Shown here: positions 32,938 to 44,680 of the stretch, one piece after another | How the letters are laid out: each line of letters opens with the position of its first letter | How positions within the stretch are numbered: the stretch's first letter is position 1 | NCBI GenBank assembly: GCA_049724395.1 | Contig: JAUGWO010000300.1 | Location: 1 to 47,949, forward strand | DNA from: Spongospora subterranea f. sp. subterranea | Taxonomy: Eukaryota; Endomyxa: Phytomyxea; Phytomyxea; Plasmodiophorida | Direction: 5' to 3' | DNA length: 47,949 bases | Translations under genes and position numbers: made by a program | Notes under the pieces: generated by a model | What the model saw: the letters and a program-made list of their open reading frames with translations, nothing else | The model's database searches: none | Told to the model about the DNA's origin: nothing

Positions 32938-33589
32938 CTAATATTCGGATGATGTCACTTTGGAAACGCCAGGTAAGTTCTGGTGCTACGTTTTCACCTG
33001 CCAAGCAAGTCGTTCGCATATTCATATCATAGTGTTTTAGCCCAGCGACCATTGCTGCTGCTCTTTACAAATTGTGTGCGAGCGATTTATTCGCATGTCT
33101 TATCGAGCAGATAAAAAATTGTTTTCGAATTCAGGCAGGACCCGTAGCAGCAAAACCCCATAAACGTATGATCATATATTTTGGACTCGCCACAGCCGAG
33201 GGGAATAATTCGTATGGACAAGCATACAGGGACTTGAGCTCTGGAACAATAAAGGGTTATGGGTTTATGCACACACTGGAACCATGCGCCATAGGCAACT
33301 TGGGAACAGTTGGGAACCCACTGCTGTAGCGTGTACGAGTGACTGTCGGTAAAATATCTACATATGACTCTGGTCCAGTCGTTCCGGGCCGAGTTGCATC
33401 AGGTAACATTCATACTGTAACATAATTAGCCACAAGTTGTAGCAAATCTAAAGTGGGCTAATGCCAGTTCCAGTTGGGACTGAAGTTATTTTTAGAGCAC
33501 AGTAATCCGATGAGTCCACATACCCTTAAGTTCCATCATAGTTTTATAGATCGTTTTCACATCGTATCTCTCTCTCTTCGTTGTTCAAT

Positions 33590-34237
33590 ATGGTTGCTCA
33601 GCTATACTATACCCCTACTTCATGCGGTGCTGCCAGCTTCATCTGTGCCCAGAAGGCAGGTCTTCTCGGCACCAAAGTACAGGCCAACGAGGCCAATATC
33701 TCCACCAAGAAGGTTGTCACCGGCCCAAACAAAGATAAAGATTTCTGCGGCATCAACCCTAAAGGCAATGTGCCCGCCATTGTCACTGACGACAATGCCG
33801 TACTGAACGAGAATGTCGCCACATTAGCGTGGATTGCTGATCAGAATCCTTCCGCCGAACTCGCTCCTCCAAAGAACACTAACCAGTATTACGAGTTTTT
33901 GTCCAAATTGAGCTATTTGGCTTCCGAGGTGCATGCAGTTTGTGGGCCCTTGTTCAACCCTCAGACCCCTAATGAAGTTAAAGCATTCATGAAGACCAAG
34001 CTCATGACCAAGTTTGATTACATTTCCAAAAATGAGTTCAAGCGTGGAAAGTACCTAATGGGTGCCAAGATTAGCGCTGCCGATGTATATTTCTACGTCA
34101 TTCTGTCCTGGATGAAGTACTTGAACATTGATGTCAGCGAATATCCCGTTCTCAAGAAATTCTCTGAAGACGTTGGCTCATTGGACTTCGTTAAGGCTGG
34201 CCACGCCGCCATGGCCGCTGCTTCTCCTCCTCAATGA
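33590..34237 (+). CDS. Glutathione S-transferase, beta-class type (cytosolic)
   Basis: An intronless 215-residue protein. The N-terminal thioredoxin fold starts AQLYYTPTSCGAASFICAQK; the Cys aligns with the active Cys of bacterial beta-class GSTs (GACSLA). NPKGNVPAIVTDDNAVLNEN is the cis-Pro and glutathione-binding segment. The C-terminal helical domain holds WIADQNPSAELAPP, LNP-type LFNPQTPNEVKAF and GKYLMGAKISAADVYFYVIL. GSTs conjugate glutathione to electrophiles or act as peroxidases. The closest family character is bacterial, so an ancient transfer is likely. The ATG at 33590 follows TTCAAT as in the pseudogene copy. No targeting extension, unlike the copy at 35342. Confidence 0.9.
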   Translation: MVAQLYYTPTSCGAASFICAQKAGLLGTKVQANEANISTKKVVTGPNKDKDFCGINPKGNVPAIVTDDNAVLNENVATLAWIADQNPSAELAPPKNTNQYYEFLSKLSYLASEVHAVCGPLFNPQTPNEVKAFMKTKLMTKFDYISKNEFKRGKYLMGAKISAADVYFYVILSWMKYLNIDVSEYPVLKKFSEDVGSLDFVKAGHAAMAAASPPQ

Positions 34238-35341
34238 TTGGCACTGCTTTCATTTGTTCTTTGACCAGCGTTCTTCTAATGAGAATGATAATACAGTTTT
34301 CGATAACTTATGTTTACTCGGCTTCTATTGTAGTTTGAAAATCAACATGTTTAGCAAGAGAAGAACAACAAGAACGGACAATTTGTTTTGATAGGCTGTT
34401 GGTGTGCACATCGCCTTGAGACCCCGTTGGCTAAACATCTGTTGGTGGATACCTTTGATTAGGAAGATATCCGCCCAGACGCCATGTATTGTCATCGCCC
34501 TTCAAACAATGCGAAAACATTTTTCTTGAAATGTCTTGACGGCCCGAGCACTCGCTGTAATAGATAACCCTGCAATCTGAATAAGGCTGCCAATCTTAAA
34601 CCTAAATTTCCAAAACGGACACATTGTTCTACTCAATCGTCTTTCAAGGTGTTATTGTGGCAATGATTCAGTATATTGCCGTTGATATTGCTAGTGATTG
34701 TATCGATGTCGTGATTGCTGGACTAGGGGAAGATAGTATGTTTCGAATTGGCGCTGTCTCCGTTTTGCAAATAATTGATGGATTTTAAGCTGCTTAAAAA
34801 AATAAGTATGGTACCTTCTATGCTATCTAATCATCGCCGACAAGAACTTATATTCCTTTCACGTTAACAGTCTTCGCTTGATTTGCAAATAACCCATGGC
34901 TTCTATGGTCGCAATATTTGTCAGAAAAAATACGGCATCGCATTGGGCACAAACTAAGATGTCAATTGCGCTTATTCCAGTCTAAATGTTTGTTGTCATC
35001 GTTTCTCTTCACATCGCAAGATCGGCAAATTGCAAGATCGGCAAACGACAACGCATTGGGAGGCCGATGAGAGGTTCCGCCTCAGCATCGTCCTGTCCCC
35101 ATAGGTGAAACAGAAAACGTGGGGTCGGCTTTTTCCTGGACACACAATACACCATGTCCATGTGTACAGTATACCTGTATACAGACAACAAACAAATGAA
35201 GTTTGAATAAGCCCAGGCTGCCTACCACAGTACAGTACGTTGACATTGAACTGTCCGGTGCCTTCTTCAGTTGACAATCTCCGTCTCGGATCAGGTTCAG
35301 GGGATCGGAGCTTTATTTCGTGTTCGGGCGAGTGTTGGGCC
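34238..35341. other. Interval between GST genes
   Basis: AT-rich sequence with no convincing gene. A 55-codon plus frame near 34640-34788 (FQGVIVAMIQYIAVDIASDC) may be a relic. The promoter and 5' leader of the next GST lie at about 35220-35341 and are shared with the copy at 39900-40000. Confidence 0.4.
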
Positions 35342-36076
35342 ATGAATAAATTCATAGCTATTCATCGCGTAGTTCGGCCATACCAAAGTTTGTTCAACGT
35401 TGTTCGTCGTCATTCCTCAATGGTTACCCAGCTTTACTATAGCCCGTCATCATGCGGGGCCGCCAGCTTCATCTGCGCCCAGAAAGCCGGCCTGATCGGA
35501 TCGAAAGTCGAGGCCAGTGAAGTCGATATCCAATCGAAGAAGGTTTTGTCCGGACCGGCAACCGGCAAAGACTATTTCGCCATCAACCCTAAAGGCAACG
35601 TTCCTGCAATCGTCCTAGACGATCACACTTTAATCAACGAAAACATCTCTTCCTTGGCGTGGATCGCTGATCAGAATCCATCAGCGGAGCTTTCTCCTCC
35701 CAAAAGTTCGACTCGCTATTACGAATTCCTTTCCAAGCTGAGTTATTTGGCCTCCGAGGTTCATTCATCGTGTGCCCCGATTTTCAAGCCAACAACTCCA
35801 GAAGACGTTAAGGAATTCATGAGGACCAAGATCAAGAGCAAGCTCGATTTTCTGTCAAAGCACGAGCTGTCCGGGGGGAATCAGTACCTTTTGGGCGATA
35901 AGGTCACGGCCGCCGACATTTATTTCTACATCATTCTAACGTGGATGAAGCACTTGAAAGTCGATATCGGCGAATATCCTGTGATTAAGAAGTACTTTGA
36001 GAACGTTGCGTCGTTAGAGTTTGTTAAAGCTGGTCACGCGAAAATGGCCTCCATGTCGCCTTCTCACAAGAAATAG
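35342..36076 (+). CDS. Glutathione S-transferase, beta-class type, with mitochondrial-type presequence
   Basis: 244 residues. It begins with a 26-residue extension, MNKFIAIHRVVRPYQSLFNV-VRRHSS, rich in Arg/His/Ser and without acidic residues. That is typical of a mitochondrial targeting peptide, ending just before the GST start VTQLYYSPSSCGAASF. The GST core keeps the active Cys, NPKGNVPAIVLDD, WIADQNPSAELSPP and YLLGDKVTAADIYFYIIL. It is about 70% like the cytosolic form and about 85% like the broken copy at 40001. The ATG at 35342 was chosen because it opens the presequence, although the frame is open upstream. The following small gene (36238 on) was duplicated with it. Confidence 0.88.
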   Translation: MNKFIAIHRVVRPYQSLFNVVRRHSSMVTQLYYSPSSCGAASFICAQKAGLIGSKVEASEVDIQSKKVLSGPATGKDYFAINPKGNVPAIVLDDHTLINENISSLAWIADQNPSAELSPPKSSTRYYEFLSKLSYLASEVHSSCAPIFKPTTPEDVKEFMRTKIKSKLDFLSKHELSGGNQYLLGDKVTAADIYFYIILTWMKHLKVDIGEYPVIKKYFENVASLEFVKAGHAKMASMSPSHKK

Positions 36077-36237
36077 TTCATTATGAGCCTGTCGACAATG
36101 AGCATTTTGCATTGATGATTAGTGGTAAATACATTACTTTGGTATTTTTGAATCCGCTTTCGGATAAAATTCAATTTTGTCTTTGTGATCTCTTCCCCTG
36201 GCCCCTACCCCATTCTCCCTATATCGCGCCAAATCAA

Positions 36238-36800
36238 TGGCAAAAAAAGGGATGAACGCAAAATCGAAGTAAAACCGGTTCGCGGCAGCGAGGCACCCTT
36301 CGTTCCGCTCAATCAGATGAGCAAAAGAGAGCCGAAATTGGGTTCTGGGAAAAGAGGCATTGGAGCTGTTTATTGATTACGAATAGTTCAATGCAGACTA
36401 TATCTCGCCTGATTCAGGAGCGAACTGGTAGTACTGGTTAGTTGAGACTTTCCCAAAAATCATTGCGGGTTTGTTGATTCATTCATCTGTTGACGCTCTT
36501 TGATGTGATATCGGCCGCACTAAGAATGCAGGCGCAGGATCGAATCTGGAATGAAACGGTAATTAAAGTTCCAAAAGCGCGAACAGCTCATTGAGTTCGA
36601 CGGTTCGCGATGTTAGAGTGTTTCATAGAGGGAGAAATCCAAACCTGTTCCTGTGAAGGTATTTTACGATTTTGATCAAAGGATAACGGATTCTTTGTTA
36701 TGGGCAGAGCTGGCGAGCTGATCTTCACATTCAATTCATGACAAAATGGCGACAGCTTCTTCCTTGGGTAAACTCGCGTAAAAAGGAGACAACAAAATGA
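36238..36800 (+). pseudogene. Pseudogene of the small KKGKK protein
   Basis: Homologous to the intact two-exon gene at 40897-41466 over its whole length: ATGGCAAAAAAAGGG start, ISRLIQERTG-encoding segment at about 36400-36430, intron-like region and TTTACGATTTTGATCAAAGGATAAC near 36670. It has a stop soon after the start (CGAAGTAA), shifts in exon 1 and extra sequence around 36510-36570, so it cannot make the full protein. Confidence 0.75.
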
Positions 36801-38150
36801 AGGCATCATCCCCTAAACGCAAATCCATTGTTAAATCGCTTTGCGCGTTCGTCGTCGACCCCTTGCAGCAAGTCTCGCAAATTGTATCTATATGGTCTGG
36901 ACGAGCACAAGACGATGCTCCCGACTGTGGATTTCTGGCAAAGAGCCAGTGGAGGTACTGGAACTCGTATCGAATCGGGTAATTGTTTGCAAACGCTCAT
37001 GTTGCTCTATCAGCTCAAAAGCGGATCAACCGGAAGCGTACAAAGAGCAACACAACTCTGCATAGCTTTGTTGACCTGATTCACACCGCATTTCAAAAGC
37101 TGGCTGAGGTTTGTTCACGGCTCCAAAGAAGACCTATCGGCAAGCCTGCTCTCTAGGGGTATCCGGACTGCCATCCTTGTACAATAAGCAGAGCTTAATC
37201 ACGACGATCCGCGACAATTTCTAACATAGTTGAGCGTTCTCGGATATCTTAGTTCGATTGTATTCGATCATGCAACCAATGGGAACTCCATCTAAATGCA
37301 GCGTGTTCCAAACCAGCGCTCCAATCCCAATCCTACAAACGGTTTGTGTAAACCGAATGACGACAAGAATTTATCGAACCTTGCCGAACTTGGTCTTTTC
37401 CGAATAGGTAATGCAACCACAATAACGAATTGTCATTGAACACTTTCTCAGGCATTGGGATTTTATTTTGAAATTGAATGATACAAGCACCGCAACATGA
37501 GAAAAAGAAGCATCTTGGGTCAATCACTGAATATTGCAACCTCGTGAGACTGGGACAGGGGGTTCTCCAAAAACGAATGCCTCCACAGCGACGATCCTCG
37601 ACAAGTTCTAACTTGGGCGGGATCTTTTTTGAGAAAAAATTAGGACGGCAGATAGTACCGAAAATAATATATTTCGATTGTATTCAATCATGAAATCTTA
37701 TCTAAGTGTGTGCAAACATGTCTGAAGGCATTTGGTCTTTGCAGCACCCCTTGCCCCAATCGGAGGAGGTTGCAATGTTCAGGGATTTTGCTCGAAGATG
37801 TTTCTCATCCTCAGTTTCCGGTACATGTTGAAATATTCGACATAATGCAGCCCAGTCGGATGAAGACGTGTTCAGGACTATTCGTCATTAACTTGTTCGG
37901 GAATGATCAAGTTAAATCACGATAAAATAATGTCGTGCATCTGTTGACTCACTGCTACTGAAAATTGAGAGTTGAGCACGGGTTTGAAGCACGATGCATT
38001 TGATATCGTCTACAGTTTATTAATATGGAACGTCGTTCCACCTTCCTTACCAAGACAGTGAGGATGTGATGAACTGTGCATTGTCACGCCCTACGACCTG
38101 AGGATGGCCGAACAACGATTGCAGATGTTTCCAACCTGGTTCATGTATAA
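36801..38150. other. Interval with fragments only
   Basis: A plus-strand stretch at 36830-37160 (PLQQVSQIVSIWSGRAQDDA; later HSFVDLIHTAFQKLAEVCSR) looks coding but changes frame. A possible 50-codon spliced ORF starts at 37718 (MSEGIWSLQHPLPQSEEVAM), with an intron GTACATG...TTCAG. Two diverged direct copies of CGACGATCC..CGACA..TTCTAAC and TTCGATTGTATTC.ATCATG occur near 37200-37290 and 37580-37690. None can be assigned. Confidence 0.35.
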
Positions 38151-38155
38151 CCGTG

Positions 38156-38422
38156 TCAGGTAGAGCCAGCCAGGATGCCACAAGTAGCAATCTCAATTCT
38201 GCCCGAACACGCATTGGAGAAATGGCGAAGACCGTCGCATCGCGCCATCACGCTAGCAAAGGCCACACGACCTTCACCATTTCTCCAATCCGTTTTCTGA
38301 TAGTGGTGGGATTGCTGATTGTGGCGGCCAAGCTGACTCTGCCTGACACTTTCAGAAATGGATCAGGTTGGGAACACCGGCAATGGTCGACCGTCGCCAC
38401 CCCCAACGTGAGCCGAAGCTGA
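38156..38422 (+). CDS. Small single-pass membrane protein, hypothetical
   Basis: The frame reads ARTRIGEMAKTVASRHHASK, then a hydrophobic helix SPIRFLIVVGLLIVAAKL and a short tail ending TPNVSRS. The only ATG in frame upstream of the helix is at 38222 (MAKTVASRHH); the upstream part may be joined by splicing to MAEQRLQMFPTWF (38104). It looks like a tail-anchored or type II small membrane protein. No family recognised. Confidence 0.35.
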   Translation, partial: SGRASQDATSSNLNSARTRIGEMAKTVASRHHASKGHTTFTISPIRFLIVVGLLIVAAKLTLPDTFRNGSGWEHRQWSTVATPNVSRS

Positions 38423-38699
38423 TTCACTCGGAGATCATCGCCAAACACGAAACACCACGGTACGCACTGGAAACAGGCTGCAGCCTGCGTGTCACGTGGC
38501 TTGCGGCGTCTAATGGCGACAAAAGTCCGTCAACAGAACGTCCAGTGGTCAATCTTTCGAATAATTGTAATAAAACACGAGGGCCAGAACCATCATGGGC
38601 AAATTGCTTCATTATTGATGTGTAGAAACATTGAACTGAGAATCTAAATAATGGCGAAATTGATAATGGCAATGAAAAGAGTATTAGACAACAACTTCA

Positions 38700-38830
38700 T
38701 AATCAAACAACGTTACCTGCGATAATCTGAAGGGGGCCAGACCAAAGGACTTGTAAATACTTTGTTTGCTCTGGTATGTAGTTGAAGAGACGTATTGCGC
38801 TACAGGGGTAATAGTTTTGTTTGTGGATTG
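38700..38830 (-). pseudogene. ABC transporter (ABCC-like) fragment
   Basis: The minus strand reads IPEQTKYLQVLWSGPLQIIA. This resembles the transmembrane segment of ABCC/MRP transporters around (Y)LHMLWSAPLQI. Preceding hydrophobic sequence (LIDWPILVLLISVCLETPLD) is compatible with the same domain, but no nucleotide-binding domain occurs nearby, so this is a fragment or a chance likeness. Confidence 0.3.
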
Positions 38831-40000
38831 AAAATGGCTTCAAGTGAGGAGGAAGGAGGCAGATCCATAAACAGATGAACGGCAGCAGGTTGATCCAAGG
38901 GAGTTTCAAGACAAACCGAAATTAACAGAACAAGAATGGGCCAATCGATCAGATTCTGACGAAATTCTGAAACCACAGACCGAATATGGCGTTTGAAAAA
39001 ACTTGACAATGGACAGTAATTTGCAATTATTTATGGGCAAAACACATCCTCAATAAACGAATTTCAACAAATGAGCGCAGCAGGAATATCATACCGGGTA
39101 ATTTAACGAGTAAGAAATCAGCAGCAGATGAAGCCGTAGTCGCTGCTGAGGTTATTCGCCGTCGAAATGGAGGCGGATCACGTTCGAAAAAACGAATCCA
39201 GCAATGACTACAGTAGATGTTCCATCTTATCCACTCCTACATGACTTCGTTTGACCCTATCGCGCGTCCGACAATCATTGTTGGAAACATGTTCTGCAGT
39301 CAGGGTCCCATTCCACGTTGATCACACTGGCCTTGCACCTAACGAAGCATATTATTATAGCGACGACAACGAGTCTGGAAACGGCCGCACTCTCCACTGT
39401 ACCGTTTCTAACTGAATGACTGAGGCGCGATAAAATCGAAAACAACTGGATACTTATGCTGTAACATTTACTTTTGTGCTCCCCCGATTTCTTAGTGGTC
39501 GATTTTTCCGTTATTGCACTTAATACAGTGCACTTACTGTTACTCATCACGAGTAACGCGAAAACACGGGAAGTTGATAACAACCCATACATGCGCAGCC
39601 CTAATCGCTTGTTAGCGCATAACCCATTGAGTGAAATCATTATCACAAGCTGTCGGATTCTAAGAACGTGGTCAGTATTCAGGCAGCTGCCAAACCAATG
39701 AAGTGAGTTGCGGGGGACATCATCGATTGCGATTGGAATCATAATGCCGACTGCCTCTTGCACGCTAACATGACCAATTAACGCATTGTAGAAATAAAGA
39801 TGTTGAATGAGACGGGATATTTGTAGACTATTCGGTCTGGACACAACGGAAGAGTTCGTCGAACTGGAGCTTGCGATGGCTGCCGGCAACGTAGTTCGTG
39901 AACAGAATGTTGAACTGTCCGTGACCTTTGATTGACAATCTCCGTTTCCGGATCAGTTTCAGGGGATCGGAGCTTCATTTACCTGTTCTGGGGTTGGGCC
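38831..40000. other. Interval between fragments and third GST
   Basis: A 204-residue minus frame (39889-39275) is open but has no recognised domain and uneven composition. The last about 100 bp before 40001 repeat the leader upstream of the GST at 35342 (TTGACAATCTCCGT, CAGGGGATCGGAGCTT). Confidence 0.4.
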
Positions 40001-40736
40001 ATGAACAAATTCACAACTATTCATCGTGTAGTTCGGCCAAATCAGAGTCTGATCAACTCTGTTCGTCGTCATTTCTCGATGGATACCCAGCTTTACTACA
40101 GCCCGCTGTCATGCGCCGCCGCCAGCTTCATTTGCGCCCAGAAAGCCGGCCTGATCGGATCGAAAAGTACAGGCGAATGAAGTCGATATCCAATCCAAGA
40201 AGGTGTTGTCCGGACCGGCAACCGGCAAAGACTATTTCGCCATCAACCCTAAAGGGAACGTTCCTGCAATCGTCCTAGACGATCATTGCTTGATCAACGA
40301 GAGCATCTCTTGCTTTGCGTGGATTGCTGATCAGAGTCCATCTGGTGAGCTTTTTCCGCCGCGAAGCTCAACTCGCTATTACGAATTCCTTTCCAAGATG
40401 AGTTATCTGGCTTCCGAGGTTCATTCCTCGTGTGCCCCGATTTTTGAGCCCACAACTCCAGACAACGTCAAGGAATTCATGAGGACTAAGTTCAAAAGCA
40501 AGCTCGATTTTTTGTCAAAACACGAGTTGTCTGGCGGGAATCGGTACCTATTGGGCAATACGGTCACGGCCGCCGATATTTATTTCTACATAATTCTAAC
40601 GTGGACGAAGCATTTGAACGTCGATATCGGTGAGTATCCTGTGATTAATGAGTTCTTCCAGAGCGTTGGGTCGTTAGATTTTGTTAAAGCTGGTCACGCG
40701 ACCATGACCTCCATGTCGCCTTCTCACAGAAAATAG
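40001..40736 (+). pseudogene. Mitochondrial-type GST copy with frameshift
   Basis: A close copy of 35342-36076, including the presequence (MNKFTTIHRVVRPNQSLINS). Compared with it, one extra A in the run at about 40162-40166 (GGATCGAAAAGTAC versus GGATCGAAAGTC) shifts the frame and truncates the protein after GLIGSKSTGE. Downstream the old frame stays open for 177 codons to the normal stop, and residues typical of the family (NPKGNVPAIVLDD, YYEFLSKMSYLASEVH) are intact. The break is therefore recent, or a sequencing error in a homopolymer. Several replacements at conserved sites (SPLSCAAASF, SPSGELFPP) suggest relaxed constraint. Confidence 0.8.
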
Positions 40737-40896
40737 TTCATTGATTCTGCAACAATGAGCGTTTTGCACTAATGAGTAGCGGTAAATACATTAATTTATT
40801 GATTTTTTGTTTTTGACCCCGCTCCCGGATAGATATTCATTTGTGTTTCGTGATCGTTTTTCCCTACCCCTATTTCTCTACATTGCGCCATATCAA

Positions 40897-41466
40897 ATGG
40901 CAAAAAAGGGGAAAAAATCGAAGAAGCCGGGCGCGGTCATCGAGGCACCGTTTGTTTCCGCTCATGAGTTTCATGAGCAAAGGGATCATTCAACGGAAGA
41001 GAGCCGAAATTGGATTCTGGTGGAGGTGGCGTTGATCAACTGGGCCCATATGCATTTCAGTAGTTTGTTGAATACGGATAGCTCAATGCAGACGATATCC
41101 CGCCTAATTCAGGAGCGAACTGGTAGTATTGGTTAGTTGAGTTTGCGCAAAAATCATCAAATTTGTTGATTTGAGTCTTTTTGCACAGAAGGATTGACGC
41201 TCTTCAAAGATCCACCAATTGCCACGAACGCCATCAGCTCAATGAGTTCGACATTTCGCGATGTTGGATTTCATGGAGGGACAAAATCCAAACCTGTTCT
41301 CGTGAAGATCTTCTACGATTTCAATCCCAGGATAACAGATTCGTTGTTGTTGACAGAGCCGGCGAGCTGGTCTTTACATTCAACTCATAATAGAGCGACG
41401 ACTGCTTCTTCCTTGAGTAAACTCGCATCAAAGGACACACCAATAAATAAAGGCCTCATTACCTGA
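40897..41466 (+). CDS. Conserved small protein, two exons, function unknown
   Basis: Exons 40897-41131 and 41189-41466 with a 57-nt intron (GTTAGTTGAG...TTTGCACAG) encode 170 residues. The N-terminus is a lysine cluster (MAKKGKKSKKPGAV), followed by NWILVEVALINWAHMHFSSL, LNTDSSMQTISRLIQERTG, GLTLFKDPPIATNAIS, STFRDVGFHGGTKSKPVLVK and IFYDFNPRITDSLLLTEP. The pattern (helix with LIQERTG, strand GLTLFK, strand PVLVKIFYDF) could be a ubiquitin-like fold, but I cannot assign it. An intact frame here contrasts with the broken copy at 36238, which shows the intron position and start. It lies 160 bp behind the broken GST copy. Confidence 0.7.
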
Positions 41467-42084
41467 ACAGAAGTCCAATGTTTATCTGAATTACCAACAG
41501 GAATCGCGTTGCGCTCTTTGTTTCTGCAAACAATGGCATTGAGCGATTCGATAGGAACTGATAAAAAGCGATAAACCTTCGGTCAAGTCAACGACTTTGT
41601 ACGAATGGATATCGATGGTTCGAGCGAACCGAGTTATGGTGCGCCATCAATATCCTATGCCTATGTCGGTTAATTAACTGGATCAACCGTGATGTAAATG
41701 GTCCAGTAGCAACAGAACAGAGTTGATGTGGAGCTTGTGGCCGTTGCCAACATGAAAATCGAACACATAAAATGTTGAAATGGATACTCCAATTCGCATA
41801 AGTTAATGCACAATTACAAAAGCGTATTTGCTTTCCAGAAAGACACTTCTACGATATTGGAATTTTTTTCCAAATCGATTGTCTGTTTGGTTGGATGAAG
41901 TTTTTTTCGAGCACTGCCGCTTGTACCCTTACTAAAACCGTTGGATACCGCCTTTCCAATTCCGATCTTGCCCCATATGACCTATTCGCACGTTTTTTGC
42001 TCGTCTGCATAGGCCATATCCAAACGTGATATCCATTTTAAACTCAAGGAAGGAGAAAGTAATGGGTTCCTACGCAAACGTTTT
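41467..42084. other. Interval without a supported gene
   Basis: AT-rich sequence between the small gene and the start of the right duplication arm. No feature seen. Confidence 0.4.
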
Positions 42085-44680
42085 ACTAGATTTTGCAGAC
42101 ACCGTCCTGAGGTCTGAATAATGGCTACCACAGAGGAGCGAATCATGCGAATAAGACAATTGGCAAGATCGGAATTGCAAGGATGTGTCCAGAAGGTCAT
42201 GTTGCAACGACAGCTTAGGATCGACTTTATCAAATGAAGGGACAATAGGCAGAAGACCTTGACAAATGAGTTTTTCATAGCAAGCTGACGACGATGCAGA
42301 TCGAAAGTCTGTTTCTTCAAAATGTCATAAAAAACGTCGTCGATATATTCGCCTAAGGACTCCAGGTTGTCTGATAAGGAGATTATGAAGAAGCTCGTTG
42401 CTGTGATTTTACCAACCCCTCTGTGTCAACTGTGTATTTTGGAAAATTCTCTTTTTCCAGAGTTCTCTTTGAGAATCCGCGAAAGGGGGGGACCGATCGC
42501 TACTCAGATTGCCTGTTGGGTTGGCCGTTGGTATCAGGAATTGAATTTCATTTTAGTGCCAGAATGCCTGATGGCGATCTGCTGGAGTTCATGATTGGCA
42601 AATGGTGTCTGATGTCGATGATGAATGTAATTCTGATTGGACGACTGGTGACAGCGCTCTCATCGCTCTCAACATCGATGCTGTCGATCAACGATGAGGA
42701 AATGCCAACGGTACTGATGAATGCCAAGCGTGAATCATCGGATGGCCGCAAATGGTGACATTAGCAAGGCGAACCTAGCAAGTTTCTTGGTTCATGGCTG
42801 GATCCAATGATGCTTGCCCGGATGAAAAACTTGATCACCATCAATCTCTTCCGATCCATAATCGACTTCTGACGTCATCGTGTTTGAAGGTGTAGAATTG
42901 GTGTTGTCGTTTTACAAGATTTCGCCTTGTTCATACTTGAACAGCGATCATGACAATAAAGTTCCATCTGCTGATCCATCTGCTGATATTGACAATTGTG
43001 TCACACAACATGAGTCTGAACGCACTGCCGAGTAATCACATCCAGAACACGTGTAAAGCAGCGGCAATTGACGTCCGCCGACGGTTCACAATCCATGTGG
43101 TCTGCTTGAATACGTGCAAAGAGTGGCTTTAAATTGGTTTGGACGACGATCTTCGTCGGTTTCGGACCACTCTAGCTGTAGAATGTTGGATGAGCCGTGA
43201 TCAACAGCCCGAACAAATACCTGGGTGTCCTACACATCAGTTTGTCGTATCCAATGCAGCTTCGCTGTACTACATCGGTCTCGCGTCTTTAGGGAACGAA
43301 TCGACGATCGCAATCTGCTTCACGGTTCCTCGGTGTATTCCCAGGTTGATCTGCAGATCATTACCATTATTCACTTGATCCGCTTGACTATCCCCAGCGT
43401 ATTTCCACCAGCATCAACTGTGAACTTATTCAGTTCGCCATCAGTTCCACCATATGGTCATAACCGGTCCAAGGTGAGCGTGAGACATTCTCACATGTTT
43501 CTGGAAATTGCCATTTACATCGATTGGCCCCAACAGAAACGCCTCGATGAGACTATGAACGATTGTGTGCCGCGCGTTACGATCCAATTCGTCATGGTCA
43601 GTGTCAGTCAAATGGCGCCAACGGTTCACGATGGAGAGATTGCCCGTTCCAAAATTAATGCCCCGGACGCCTCGCGATCCAAATGTCGTTCAACAATATA
43701 CCTCAACGCATTCGACACACTGGTTCTTAGCCACAGCGAAGCGTTGCCGTTGAAATGATGAACGTCTGTCATTCAAGGTGCGTCAAGCCCAACGCTCGCC
43801 TCAGTCATCGTTTCGACAGATCTGCTCAATGGCGTCGAACGACCTGACAGTGCAGATGGCCGGCTTGGAGGATAAGTCCATCGACGTGGATAAAGTCGGA
43901 TTTAGCTGATGGATTTAGCTGATGAAATCGCGCACAGCAAGCGCGATATCAAGCGACTGTAGCGCTTGTGGCAAAACGTCGCAATTCCCGGCTATTGCAC
44001 GAGACCCTGTTTTCCAAGTTTCAGCTCAGCTGTATTTGATGCAGTTTGTGAGGTTGCACTGTGCAAAAGGAATTGCTAATAACAGACTGTTTTTTGACAA
44101 TCTCTCTCTGGGAATTGAAAACGGCTGTTTGATCCCTAGCTGTATGATATCACCAGTTCTCTGATAAACAGTATTCAAGACGAATGGGCGGGAGAGGAAG
44201 AATACACCCCCGTCCCCCTGATTTTCTCCAAACAATTTCACAGTTTATCTTTCGCAAAATACAAAAGTGATCTACTACGTCATCAACAATTCATTTATTG
44301 TCCGACCACCTCAACTCAATTATGCACCACACCCTTTACCAGATCTGGATGAAGGTCACGCCGTTGGAGTCCGGTCGCGAACAGACAGGTTCCACGTCGG
44401 TCGATCTGGACGTGGCGATATGTAATCAACGCCCGTCATCAGCGAGGACTATCCAGATACTTGTAATTCCGAACAAAACGTCAGCCGGGTTCGGATATGG
44501 CCGACTTGGAATACAATTCATTTGGCTATCCAGGTAGTGACGAGGTTCACGTCGTCAGGATTAACGAGAAGGACAATGGGATGACATTATGAAGATGGGC
44601 GTAGGAATGCTGATATCATCGACGTTCTGGAGCATGATCCCTATGAATGTCAAACTATTCGGCAACTTTGGATCAATAAC
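42085..44680 (-). other. Duplicated block of unknown function in right arm
   Basis: Copy of 5885-8352. A plus-strand frame of 177 codons (43225-43758; includes FLEIAIYIDWPQQKRLDETM and NAPDASRSKCRSTIYLNAFD) is uninterrupted here but split in the left copy. A minus-strand frame (43629-43441) reads WRHLTDTDHDELDRNARHTI and LIEAFLLGPIDVNGNFQKHV, which is equally protein-like and lies on the Nudix strand. I cannot decide which strand, if any, is coding. Confidence 0.45.

Noticed and set aside
38153-38422. Possible Sec61-beta or RAMP4 homologue
   Set aside because: Only the single C-terminal helix and basic N-terminus match; the diagnostic residues of both families are missing.
39275-39889. Minus-strand frame of 204 codons as an ABC transporter N-terminus
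   Set aside because: It lies upstream of the ABCC-like fragment but shows no transporter motif, and the two could not be joined by a credible splice path.
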